Source: Balamuthia mandrillaris
Taxonomy: Eukaryota > Discosea > Longamoebia > Balamuthiidae
Direction of reading: 5' to 3'
Length of the DNA: 64,000 nt
Assembly (NCBI GenBank): GCA_031835245.1
Contig: JAVKOQ010000074.1
Coordinates: 124,001 to 188,000, forward strand
The translations under genes and the position numbers were made by a program. Positions 31,944 to 43,800 of the stretch are shown piece after piece. How positions within the stretch are numbered: position 1 is the first letter of the stretch; each line of letters opens with the position of its first letter. The notes under the pieces were generated by a model, which was given only the letters and a program-made list of their open reading frames with translations, ran no database searches and was not told the origin of the DNA.

Positions 31944-33018
31944 TTAATGTTCCACTTCCTTGTCCTTGTTATTAGGAACGTCCACTCTTTTGATCACAAA
32001 TTCATCTCTCGTCATGTTTTCCTCCTCTTTCTCCTCCTCATCTTCCTTCACCTTCTCCTTAAGCTTTCCTTCTCCCTCGTCGCTTTCCTCTTTTGAAGAA
32101 GGATTTCGTGGCAGTCCAAGCGCTGCACGCAGAGCTTTCACCAGATAGAGGTTGGTGTCCTGATTGAGTACAGTGGCGTCCTCTACTTTGATTCTATTCT
32201 CGGTGTCGTTGTGTTGCGAGCAGTGCAAGTAGGAACGCCATGGGTGGCGCTTCATGTCCACAGGAGAAAAGTCTCCAGTGACATCGATGGCTACCACTCT
32301 TCCTTCGCTCAACTCTATGAACGCTTCCAATACTGCCATCACTACCGCAAGTGCAAAAAGAGATGTTAGGCATGTACGGTTGGGCAGAGGGAGGGAGATA
32401 AACCTTCTCTTCGGAAGAAACGGCCCGAATTCCAGTTTTGCAGAGTATGTGAACGGAGCATGCAATCCTTGTCAAGAGTAATGTAAAGAGGGTATTGCCG
32501 AAGCACTTGTGCATAGGGAGCTAACAACTCTTTCATTCGGTCTTTGCTGCAGCCCACTCTTATATCCTCTAGCACTGGCGCATGATCCACTTTGTCCCAT
32601 TTTGATCCAGCAAATTTTTCTGTTGCTGGAAACATTCTATGGAGACAGAAGAAAAATGAACAACGAGATTGCCAGCCAACAACAGAAATGGAGCAGAGAC
32701 AAAGATGGGCAGGAAAAAGTACTTGATCTTTCCAGAAAGAAGGTCGTTCCAAGGTGTCGTCCGCATGCAAAAGTCATCCTCAAACTCACCAGAAGCTCCT
32801 CCTATATGAAATGCTTGTTGTACTGTTGGAAGGCTGCAAGCGCTATTGTTCAAAATAAACAACCACCACAAACATCAGTTTCATTCGACAAGAGAGAGAG
32901 AACGGGGGAGGAAAAACTCAACTGATTGAACCAACATCCACAGTGGAGACCAGGATAGTATTTGAGGTAGTCTGGATGGTTGTCTAACAGCAGCTTCACA
33001 AAAAGGTAAGCAGGGAGA

Positions 33019-33063
<45 letters not shown>

Positions 33064-33736
33064 GTGAGACGAGAAACAAGAAGAAAACTGACAAAGGAAA
33101 CGACAACAAAGAAAGATGATGAACGGCAAAGCACACCAGGTTAAAAGGTTCACGAATGCGTCTAATGAGGGCAAGCGACAAGTGATGAAAGTCGTTAGAG
33201 CCATAGAAAGTAATGGAAGGGCCGTGCTCGTTGCTATCCACCGTACCAAACGCCTTATTGAGCTCTCGCTCAAAGCCCCAAAAGTCTCGGAAGGAGCAGT
33301 CCATCCGCAGCGGCACGCACCACTCCTTCAGGTGCAGCACCTTGGGCTTAAACTCCTCGATGAACTGCTTCTGCAGGAGCAGAGCGTCATCCAAGTTGAT
33401 CACGCGAATGTGCAAGTCCCAGCCTTCCGGTCTCCTCCTTTTCCTTGTCTTCTCCTCACTCTCCTCCTCCTCTTGTTGTCCAGAGAGAAGAAGGAGCTTG
33501 TCCCGGTGGGCGCGTGATCTTTGGCGGAGGAGAGCCTCCTGCGGGGAGTAGCCCTCCAGCCGCTCCAACGCCAAGTAGTTGTGGCGGGCGTAGAGCAAGT
33601 AGAGAGCGCCGCCGCAGAGGGCCACCGCGCCCGCTGCCCCCGTGCCCCTCAGCAGCTTACGGAGGGTATCCCCATGCAGCGGGGCGAAGGGCCAGCCGCC
33701 CATCACCGCCACCACCCCCACCATTTGTTCCGTCAT
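31944..33736 (-). CDS. Arginase/ureohydrolase-like protein with N-terminal membrane segment
   Basis: The gene starts at 33736. A hydrophobic, Gly/Ala-rich segment (LLRGTGAAGAVALCGGALYLL) near residues 30-50 is a probable membrane anchor. The globular part shows DLHIRVINLDDALLLQKQFI, WGFERELNKAFGTVDSNEHG, then ITFYGSNDFHHLSLALI, DNHPDYLKYYPGLHCG, FHIGG, PLYITLDKDCM, NWNSGR and VVAIDVTGDFSPV. The D-x-H-x-D type DNHPD and the D-x-D motifs (DKD, DVTGD) fit the metal-binding pattern of the arginase/agmatinase fold. The substrate is unknown. The C-terminus is a Lys/Glu-rich tail. An intron GA tract (CT in sense) lies at 33019-33061. I recognise the superfamily, not a named enzyme. Confidence 0.6.
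33019..33061 (-). repeat. (CT)n in sense of an intron, arginase-like gene
   Basis: About 20 GA units on +. Confidence 0.85.
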
Positions 33737-34317
33737 CTTTTCTTTTCTTTTCTTTTATTTATTTCTTTTCTTTTCTTTTCTTTTCTTTTCTTTATTTTCT
33801 TTTATTTATTTATTTATTTTGTTTTATTATATTTTTAATCGATTAAAATTGTATTAACTGGTGCACCACAGGTGATGATAGGAAGGTGAAGGGAGGAGGA
33901 GGAAACAGAAGGAAGAACAAAAGAAGAGCTGTGCCAGGCGGCCCCTTTTGTCTCCCGAGCTCAAAGCCACGAGAGAGCACAAGTTAAAAAAAGGGGGGGG
34001 GACCAGAGTGGCGGAGATGCGCACCGAGGGCAAACAACAAAACTGTTGCTTGCCGCTTGCGTGCATCGCGCATTCGATGTGGCATATGTTCTTACCAACA
34101 AGCCACTATGACTTGATGGCCTTTTTATATGCACAGAAAGAGAAGAGCAAGGAGAAAGAGGGAAGAGAACCAAGAGAGGAGGAAAGAGGGGAGGGGAGAG
34201 AGAAAGGGGAGAAGAGAAGAGACGTATCCAATAGGGGCTTGTTCTATAATTACGATTTTGAATAACAGAGAAAAAATGCATCACCTTTTTACGTTTTGGT
34301 AGTTCATTGAAGCTTGC
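33737..34317. promoter_or_regulatory. Spacer with TTTTC/TTTA repeats
   Basis: Immediately upstream of the arginase-like start (gene reads leftward) lie interspersed TTTTC pentamers and TTTA tetramers (33737-33830), so the leader is AAAAG-rich in sense. The rest is purine-rich (34130-34225), with no gene seen. Confidence 0.5.
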
Positions 34318-37239
34318 TTACTTCTTGCCAAGGAAGAACTTGTTGATAAGGAAGATGGTCATGTTGACGTCCAGAGTGACCTGCTCGAGCTCGAGGTACT
34401 CCACGCCGTTGTAATGCCTCTCGAGGAGGTCGTCCAATTCGAGGGTCATCTTCTCCACAGAGATGCCAGCAATCTTGGCCACAATGTCAAACATGCCGAC
34501 CTCCTCCGAGGAGATGATAAACTGGGTCTTCTTCCTGCTGATGGCAGGCACCTCTGAGTCCACGATGACGCCCTTCTTAGCGAGATCCTTGTAGCTAAAC
34601 TTGAAGGGACCTACGATGGTCTTGTCGTCGGCGCCCTTCTTCTTCTTCTTCTTGGCCTTCTTGGGCTGGTAGTGCTTCTCGCGGCATTGCTGAAGAACCT
34701 CCTGGTATTGCGCGATCTGGTCGTTCACGTAGGCCTGATGCTTCCTCAGGTTGGCAAGGGTGGCGGTCAGCCTCTCAATCTCTCTCTTTTGTTGCTCGCG
34801 GATGGCGGCTCTGTTGGCAACCTCCAGCGAGATGTCATGCACAAAGCTCTCGTAGCGATCGCTTTTAGAGAGACGGCCCTCCTTCTCCAGCTTGGCGATG
34901 TTCTCCAGGATCTTGTTGATTTGGTTGGAGAGTTGCTTGTTGTTGGTCTCGCCGGCGAAGCGAATGCCAGACTCCAACACGTCCGTAAGGTGCAGGCGGT
35001 GAATGGAGGTCTCGATGGGGATGGTTCGCAGCACGGGAATGATTAACTCCTTCGTCTCGGCGTACATCCTCTCCACCTCGTCCTCCTCTTCCACCTCCAC
35101 CTTGAAGCGGTTAGAGGTGAGAGTCAGCTGTATTTCGCGGTCGTCAAGGTCATCTATCTCTGGGGGAGCCTCTCCGAGATCCTTTAGAATGACGCGAAGG
35201 TCGTCGTCCTTGTCGGGGGCGAGAGAGTCCAAGTTGTCCAGCAAGAGGTTGTGCACAGAGGAGATTTCATGGAGCGAGATTTGAATGAGGGGCTTGGTCT
35301 TTTGGGTCAGCTCCATGTACTTGTTGACCTGCAAGTAGTCCTCAGGCTCGTCTACCTTGACCAAAGAGTTGAAGTAGTGCTCCACTACGGGCTTGTTCTT
35401 CTCGATGAAGCTGTTCAGGGGCATCATGTACTTCTCTTGCTTGTTGAACAGACGGAAATTGAACAAATTCTGCAATACCTTGCCGACCACTACCAAGTTC
35501 TTACGCACGACAGGATCCAGCTCGCTGTCAACGACGTTGTAGGCGTCGGGGGTCACAATCGCAAGATTGATAAATCTATAGTACACAAAGTAACCGGTAA
35601 CCTTCAACACCTGATCATTGTCCAGTGCCTCACCAAAGCGTTCCTATTTTAAAACATAAACAAACGGGGTTAGCGGCATAATGACTGAAGAGTGAAGACG
35701 TAGGAGCAGGATAAGAACGTACGATGGACAAATTTTTGATTTGTTTACAAATCCAACGAATACCGTATGGCAAGTTGCCCATGGAGTTAATGACACCATC
35801 GAGGAAGACTTGGCAAATATCTCTGAGGGCGGTGAGTCTTTGCTTCATGATGGTCTTGACTTGCTGATTGGCCATTGCCTTCTCCTCTGGGATATTCCTC
35901 TCCAAGCTACTCTTTTCACCGGTACGAATCTCCATCTCGTTGATCATGTTTTGGTAGATCTAACAGTGGGGAGATAGTGTAAGTAACCTGCAAACAAGTG
36001 GAAAGCAAAGGTAAAGGGTAGAATAGGATTACGCACCAACAAGGGGTGAAGCTCGAGGTTAAGATCAGCCTTCTCCATGACCGTCTTCAAGAGAGGGCCA
36101 AGAGTGGTTTTGAGGTACTCCAGACCGAGTTTCCTACGGTTGTAGGTGATAACCATCTTGGGTACTACTGTGTTGGCCTTCAAGAAGTCGGAAAGGGCCT
36201 TGATGTTACTGATTTCGTTTTTAATGGCAAGCTGGAAGAGCTTGAGAATAAGGAACTCTTCTCTGGGCGAGAAGGCGTCTCCGTAAAGGGTAAGGATGGT
36301 TGTGTCCAAGAATGAGTCCATCTGCTCGGGCTGAACGCGGTAGACGCACTTAGCGAGGTATCGTGGTTCAGTCTGCAACAGATAGAACAGTTCCTGGTAG
36401 TATTCCAGCTTTCGCGGGTCTTTTTTGAGGTCGAACACCTCCCTTTCTTCTCCTTCCTGTCCCTTCTTCTTTTTCTTCTTCTTTTTCTCCATTCCCTCCA
36501 AGACATCCTATTGGTGTTGTTGGGATAACAATAAAATGGTAAGCAAGTCGAGAGAGCAAGGAAGAACAAAGAGTACAAGTGTCTCTGAAGTAAACTAACC
36601 ATAAGCGTTGTCCGGTTCTTGATCAACAGACCAATCCTCTTGTCCAACTTCTGAAGGTCTCTGTCGAGCACGTGGTTCCTACGGATTTCGATAACCAGTT
36701 GCCTCTTCAACTCTTGAATCTCTGTAATTTGCAAGAGAGGGAGAAGAGGTTACGGTAGGTTCACCGATAAAATCTCACAACAAACAAAAAAAAGTACCAG
36801 AGATCCAGTCGCCATCTTCTCCTTCAGGTTGGGACTGAAGCACCTCTTGGATTTCGGTAACGCTGAGCTTGCCTCTTCGCTTTCTGTCCTCGTTCTTCTC
36901 CGTTCTCCACAGTTCAAGAGCCTTCTGTTCCTTGAGGAACTTCCAGCGAACCATCTTGGCCAACAACACTCTTGCCTCCAGCAAAAGCAGCTGACAGTCG
37001 GTCTGTTTGGCGAGGAGAGCGGCCTCGGGGTCTGCCTCCCAGTCGACCACAGAGGTCTGCACGATGGCCTCCGCAGGGACTGGAGGAGCCACGGGCTTTG
37101 AGGCCGAGGCAGAGGAGGAGCCTCCAGAGGACTTCTTTTCCTTTTCCTTTCCATGCTCTGCCTTTCGCTTCCCAGAAGCGGTAGCGGAATCCTTACCGCT
37201 CCTGGATTTTGAGCTCTTGCTCTTACTTGGGGCACTCAT
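34318..37239 (-). CDS. IQGAP-related protein with RasGAP-like domain (rgaA/DGAP1 type)
   Basis: This cytoskeletal scaffold is related to the C-terminal half of IQGAP. The start MSAPSKSKSSKSR opens a Lys/Ser-rich head. The next segment has WEADPEAALLAKQTDC and KMVRWKFLKEQKALELW, then the coiled stretch EIQELKRQLVIEIRRNHVLD. The GAP-related domain covers ILKLFQLAIKNEISN, MVITYNRRKLGLEYLK, RDICQVFLDGVINSMGNLPYG and VTGYFVYYRFINLAIVTPDAY. The RasGAP C-terminal domain runs to GVEYLELEQVTLDVNMTIFLINKFFLGKK. There are no IQ motifs and no calponin-homology domain, as in Dictyostelium DGAP1/GAPA, which bind cortexillin and Rac rather than acting as true RasGAPs. That function is inferred. About six exons; the last (34318 to about 35640) is long and intron-free. 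Confidence 0.9.
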
Positions 37240-37681
37240 GTTATCACTGTGCGTTTGCAGGAATCAAAGGTCGTATCCTGTTTTTTTTTTTTGTAACAGA
37301 AAAACAAAAAAAACAAATAAATAAGCGATCTACGTTTAAAAAAAACAACAACCACACATCACCAATCTAGAGAAAGAAAAGAGAGAAGGAAATCACATTC
37401 TAACGTACCAAAAAAAAAAACAACGATCAATCCCCACTCCCTGCACCACCAGTGGCCGCTAATTTATTTATTTTTTCACCGGCGAAACTCTTGCGCGCAG
37501 CGCCGCCTACTCTCCTCTTCCCCCTTTTTTTTTGGGCTTGTCGACAATCTTCTAAAAAAAGAAATTATGACCCTAATATGTCGGGCACCTAAAACCCCGA
37601 ACTCCAATCATAAGACAGCCATGACGTGGACCAATCAAAGCAATTTATGAGGCAATTAAGTTTAGCATGAGGGGTAATTTT
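37240..37681. promoter_or_regulatory. Upstream region of the IQGAP-related gene
   Basis: No gene is seen. It contains CCAAT at 37604-37608 and 37631-37635, TGACGTGG at 37622-37629 (same 8-mer as in the eIF3e/Miro region) and TGTCGACA at 37539-37546. These may serve the leftward IQGAP-related gene. Confidence 0.4.
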
Positions 37682-40334
37682 TTAGGACTCGGATAATTCG
37701 CCCAAGAGATTGGAGAAAGGGCCGGGGAGGCCCTGCTGCGCGTCGATCGACTCCAGCAGGTTCTTCACGAGGTTAAAGTCCACGTCCACGGGGCGCAAGC
37801 TTTCTTCCGAATCAGCGGACCCGCCTCCTGTTTCACCCGCATCGAGGACTTTCTCAAAGTCCTCTGCCAGCTTGGTTTGCCGCAATTCCTCGTCCATTTG
37901 AGCCATGAACTGTCGCGTACTGAAGTTGGTGTCTTCCGTTTCTTCTTCGGAAGCTTCTTCATCCTCTTCGCCCAGTGCAAAGAAATCTTCCGGCTCTTCG
38001 TCCGAGCTCTCCCCATAGTCCATGTTGGTAGCTTCTACATCCAGCGCCTTTTGCATAACATCTATAAACTTGCCATAGTCCAGGTCAAATTCTTTGTCCA
38101 CCTCGGTGAGGTCTGTTGGAAACTCGGCTCCTTCGTAGTCCGAAATATGTTGCACGAACGATTTCATTCCGCCGACTACGCGTTGCAAAGACTCAAGATC
38201 CAACGCCTTGCCCTTGTCCCCTTTTGTTGCAGTTTGTTTCCGTCCTTGTACATCCTTCTCCAACTTCATCTCCTCTTCTCTCTGTTTGGCCCGTCTAAGT
38301 CTTTTCTTCTCTTCGTAGTCTTCCAATTCTTGTTGCTTCTTTTTAAGCAGTTGGTCGACTTCCTCTGGTGTCACGCGCATCCAAGAAGTATCGTCATCAT
38401 CAGTGAGTTCAGAGGTGAACGTGGCTGCAAAAGAAGTTCGCTTCCCTTCTTTATCAACATCCATTAAGGTATACTCTACTCGGGAGAGCAACTCGTGCAG
38501 CCGTACCACCGGGCCGTGTACCTCTTCCTCCAAGCTCTCGCCAGTTTCTAACTCCTCGTCAAAGTTTTGGTCTCCTTCGCCAAACTTGATCTCTAGAAAC
38601 TTTTGTTTGGCCACTTCTTCTCGGGCTCGATACCCCTTAGAACCTGGAAGTTGATCTTGAAAATAGTTAAGTTTTTCTAAGCTTTGTTTGTATGTCTTCC
38701 AATCTTTATCCGAAGAAAAAGGATAAGCCTGGTTGTGTGGAAAACATGTTAGCTTCATACATGTCAAGAACTTCACCTTTAAAAGAGTACAGTTCAACCA
38801 ACCTTAATTTCGGGAAGTTCTTGTGTCGTATTGTCTTTCACTCTATTTCTTTTCTCTGAGTGATACAGCATTTCAAATCCACATGCCTGGACATGGTAAA
38901 ACCACATTAGAACAACGTTCATTTAGATAGCAGAGAGATTAGGATGAGGGATAAAGGAATGAGCGTAGTATTCGTACCACTTTCATACCAAGCTCTATGG
39001 CAGCGTAATCTGGATGTGTTTCAGGAGGCAGCTGGAAACACTTAGGCGGAAAGAACTGTTGGGAGGTTACCTGAGCGTATAGACATTTTGTGAAGCGGAC
39101 CATTGTCATAATGTAGCCTTTGCCACGACAGCTCCTATCTGGCTGAATGCTAGAGACTTGTTTCTTTGTAACATAATCTCCCACTATGTTGCCGCAGACT
39201 CGCTCCATCTTGGAGCTCACAAACATGTCGTCCATGTCGCGATAGTAAAATGCTCTAACGATCGGGGCTATCAGCTGCGGGCATTGACGCAACAACAGAG
39301 CAACCTCCACTGGAACGTAGCATCGAGCTCTATGCACCTCGTGGCATTTTGCTGGATAACTAACAGATAAGATAAGATAAGATAAGAAGGAAATTAACAT
39401 ACCACAGACAGTGGAACCAGTAGCAATATACGTACTCTTCTAATCGCTTAGCTATCACCGCTTGAACTTCAGGACTGGCAACAGTGTTGACGGACAAGGC
39501 AGGATCGCCTATAAGTCTCAATGCCGTTGGTATGCTCTTTAGGATGGTTGGGATGATTGGAAGTTGCGCCGGCGTCTTGGGCAACGGGATTATGTGCAAT
39601 TGACCTCTTCTGATCCACACCTGGTTCCTTAAGTTAAAACCCATGTTTCCAACAATTGACATTGCGAAGAGAAGAAAGAAAGAAACGACAAGAAAGAAAG
39701 AAAGAGAGAAACGACAAGAAACGACAAGAAAGAAGGAAGAGAAGAAAAGTAAGAACAATGCGAATGAAGAAGATTCAAACAGAAGAGAAAAAACAAACAA
39801 ACAAAGAGAAGAGGTTACCCTGTTTTCAGAGTTTTCAGGTTTGAGCCAAGAAGGAATGGTCATGGCTGCTTCGATGAGAAGGAAATAACCATCGTTATCC
39901 ACCACACTGCATTCATATAAAGCCTGGTTGGTTTTGCTACGAAAAAAAAATGAGGCGAGAAAAACAAAAACAAACCTGATGATAGTGTTGGGAAACCGTT
40001 TGGAGACTTCGTAGAGCAGGAACACTATCATCCACTCATCTTCTATGTTGTCTCCAAACTTGGTCCTGCCGTGGAGGTGGGCGACATCTTGAGCGCCCGC
40101 CCCCTTGTGAACGCGCAGATGGAAGGGTTGGTGCTGCCAGATGTGCGCGGCGGTGAAAGGGGAGAGAAAGTCAAGAATCTGGGCGCGCAGGTCCGCCAGC
40201 CGCTGCGTGGAGGGCGCTTCCTCCTCAGGCTCCCAAAGGTAGATGCGGTATTCCACCCAATCCTCCTCCTCCCGCTCTCCTTGAGACCCTCTCCACGTTC
40301 CTCCTTCTTGTGCCCACGGACTTGCTCCGTGCAT
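37682..40334 (-). CDS. ecd: Ecdysoneless (ECD/SGT1) family protein
   Basis: The family acts in Prp8/U5 snRNP biogenesis, R2TP co-chaperone work and cell-cycle control. ATG at 40334 gives MHGASPWAQEGGTWRGS, then the ECD signature DWVEYRIYLWEPEEE. Further conserved parts are WQHQPFHLRVHKGAG, LHGRTKFGDNIEDEWMIVFLLYEVSKRFPN, VWIRRGQLHIIPLP, TALRLIGDPALSVNTVASPEVQAVIAKRLEEY, CYVPVEVALLLRQCPQLI and DDTSWMRVTPEEVDQLL. The acidic C-terminal half (YGESSDEEPEDFFALGEEDEE) resembles the phosphorylated transactivation and PIH-binding region (acidic DSDDE-type). It ends LGELSES. About nine exons. Its presence links to the splicing machinery in this intron-rich genome. Confidence 0.88.
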
Positions 40335-40347
40335 TGTTCGTTTTGTC

Positions 40348-40422
<75 letters not shown>

Positions 40423-40822
40423 CCTCCCCTTTTGCTTTCTCGGCTCTTTTTCCTTTGTTGAATTCCTGAAATACCATTCATACTTTCCGCGCTTCGCGTT
40501 CCTATGATTTTTTGCATGGTTGGCATTCCGAGATCCAAAAAGCCCCAAAAATAAGCAATTATCGCTGCTGCTGCGCCGAAGAAGGAAGAGAGCGACACAA
40601 GCGGCCGTGTGCCCCAAAGCCCTGCGCTACGAGGAGGTTCAGCGGGGCCGTTGTTCCTCCTCCTCCTCGTCTTTGTTCGCGTTTTTTCATTCCTCGTGAC
40701 GCTGCGACGCATTGTCCAGGTTTGAAAGTCACCACAGCAGCAACATAGGCCTTTTTTTTTTGTAAAAACCGCACGGCTATTTGTGGTGTGCTTCGTTCTG
40801 CTGGCTCTACCTCTTCTTTGGG
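40335..40822. promoter_or_regulatory. Divergent ECD / kinase promoter with CT array
   Basis: A 68-bp CT tract (40351-40418) lies 16 bp upstream of the ECD start and is GA in the sense of ECD, opposite to the intron rule. The rest is pyrimidine-rich with T runs; no TATA box is evident. Confidence 0.5.
40351..40418. repeat. (CT)n array in the ECD 5' flank
   Basis: About 34 perfect CT units on +. Confidence 0.9.
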
Positions 40823-43800
40823 ATGGCATCTCACCTGAAACGACTCAAAGGTTCCATCAACAAGGGAACCAAAGAGGGGAGCTCCCCTTCCTCCTCCTCC
40901 AAACCCAATCCTCCCTCCACTGACAAGGTAAGCAACCAAGGAATAATTACAATCGGCTGTTACTTTTTTTTTCCTCTTCTTCGTTTTTTAATCGACTATT
41001 TTTTTCTCTTTAAAAAAACCTAATCAAATAGGTGCGTTTGAAGTGCTACTACAACGGAGAGATTACAGTCTTGGTGGTGGGGTTGGACATAAAGTATGCT
41101 TCCCTCAGGAAAAAAATCCAAGACACGTTTGGCAGGGGAGTCATCATCTACCAATACGAGGACCACGAGGGAGACAGGGTCACCGTTCACTCCAAGCAGG
41201 ACATCAAGGAGGCTTTTGGCATTTATGAGCGGCTGCTAGTCAAGCGAGGCAAGAAGCAGGGCTACGAGCCCTACTTGAAGGTCTTTCTGGCCCAGCGTAA
41301 CGGCACCGCGCCAGCTCTTTCTTCCTCTTCCCTAGCCTCCTCTTCCTCCTCCTCTTCCTCTACTGCTCAGCAACAAAGTACACCGGCAAACCCAACCGCA
41401 CCTTCTTCGTTATACTCTTCTAGCCACAGTAACAACATTTCCGAAAAGCGCCTCTCTTCTGACTTTGTTGCCAACGATACGGGTTTGGACATTGTCAAGA
41501 CGGGAAGCCCACCCACTCCAACCATGACGGATCATACAAAGAAAAGTAAAAAGGGCAAGGTGCGACGGCTGACCCCTTCGCTATCCAAGGTCAAGGACAA
41601 GGAAAGCGCAAATAGTAACAACAGTTTAGGCAGCAAGTCTCCACAACAGTCAAGAAGCAGCAAATTGCCAAAGAGGAAGAAGTCCTCTCTCACCAAACAA
41701 AAGCCCAGACTTACTGTACAAACGGACTTTTCTGTCTACGGGGAAGGGAGCCAAGACAGTCTGGCAGCCCAATTAGGAAGAGCGGACTGGGAATCGGACC
41801 CAAAGATTCTTTCTCGGAACTACACGCCTTCCAAGTCCGCTCTGCGAACTCCTCCTTTCCTCGAGGCCAGTGACTTTCCTTCTGGAGAGTTTGTTGTGCC
41901 AGCAGATCACAGCCACCGCCTTTCTCCCCCCTCAATTTCTTCCTCCTCTCCTTCATCCCTGTTTCCACCCTCTCCGGCCTTGCGGCAATCCTCTCAACCA
42001 CCCGCTTTGTCCTCTCCCGACAGCCATCTTCCTCCAACCCTCTTTCCAGTAACTGTAAACACCATCTCCGCAGACACTTTACTAACCGATCTGCACGTTG
42101 TTGAGCCACCGCCCCTTACCGCCCCTACCAGCCATCTTCCTAGTCTGTACCTGCCCTCTCCACCTCTCTCTGGCCCCTCTTCTTACAACCAAAGTTCTGT
42201 GTTAGTACCTCCATCTCCTTCTTCTCCTCGATTATCCTTGTCCAAAAAGAACAGACGAGCAAACCCAGACCCACCGCCATTGAATTCTCCTACCAGCCAC
42301 CTGCCCTCTCGAGCCCTCTCTCCATCTTCTTTATCGGAAATGCTGCTTTTCACCTCGGCTCCAGATACATTGCCACCGAAAGAAGAGGAAGCTGCTCTTC
42401 CCCCGATTCACACCCCAACACATCTGTCTGAAGCTGAAGACAGCGAGACCGCTGATGCTAACGGCCATTATCACAACTACGAAAGCACGGATGAGTACGA
42501 GGAAGAAGATGAGAGTGACTATACTGGAGAAAGCGAAGAGGAGGAAGGTAACGATGACGAAGACATTGATGAGGATGAAGTTGAGGATAAAGATGAAGAG
42601 GAGGAGGAGGAGGAGGGAAAAGATTCTCCCCCTGATTCTGATTCTGAGTATGAAGATGAACGCGCATTACTTCGCTCAAAACCCTCTATTCGCCGAAAGA
42701 ACTCCAAAAACAGAAAAAGTTCAAGGCTAAAAGGGAAACCTCTACAACAGCACTCCGGAGGTAATGGTCTACGGAAAAACACAACTACAAATTCAAGTCT
42801 CCAGAGATTACGGACGTCCTCTTCGGACGACCCGCTCTACCAACTTCAGCAAGCCGCAGTGCAGCGAGTGGCACCTTGTGATTGGTCCAAGGTTCGGTGG
42901 CAAAGAGGACCGTTGATCGCGCGCGGAGGATTCGGTGATGTATATATGGGATTTAAGGATGGCCAGTTCTTTGCCATCAAACAGATCGAACTGCAGCGTG
43001 CTGACGGGAAGTTCCTGGCCGCCATCCAACAAGAAATAGAAGTGATGAAGACCTTGAATCATCCGAACATTGTTAGGTACTTGGGCACATTGCAGCAAGA
43101 CAAGTTCATGAACATATTCCTGGAGTATGTAGCTTTTTATTCTCCATTCTTTCTTTGTGTTTATGCTTACTTTAAAATAGATTCATTCCGGGAGGCTCGT
43201 TACAAACCCTCATCTCCCGATTTGGTGCCTTGAATGAACGCACCATACGTATTTACACTCGTCAAGTTTTACTTGGCTTGGCTTACCTGCATGACAACAA
43301 CATTGTTCACAGAGGTAGCATTCCTTTTTTCTTTTTTTCTTTTTTTTTTTTCGCATTAATTGCTTCTTCCCACTAAAACGTATGTGTACATCAGATATTA
43401 AAGGTGCAAACATATTGGTTGATTTGGAGGGTAGAGCCAAACTTGCCGACTTTGGATGCTCAAAGAAGCTGGAAGGAGATCGTTTAGGCATTAACAAAAC
43501 CATTCTAGGAACCCCTTGGTGGATGGCTCCTGAAGTCATACGACAGTCTGGCCATGGCAGGTTAGTTGTTTTCATTTAACGCCATTTGTAAGGAAAAAAA
43601 CTCTAAGACGAACAAATGCCAAAACAAAGTCCTGCTGACATTTGGTCACTTGGATGCACGGTGGTGGAAATGGCAACGTCAAAACCTCCATGGTCTGAGT
43701 GCACCACTGTGGTTGCTGCTTTATGGAAGATTAGCTCCTCCGATAAGTTACCTGAAATACCTTCCAATCTTTCTGACGACGCGAAAAACTTTTTGCAAGC

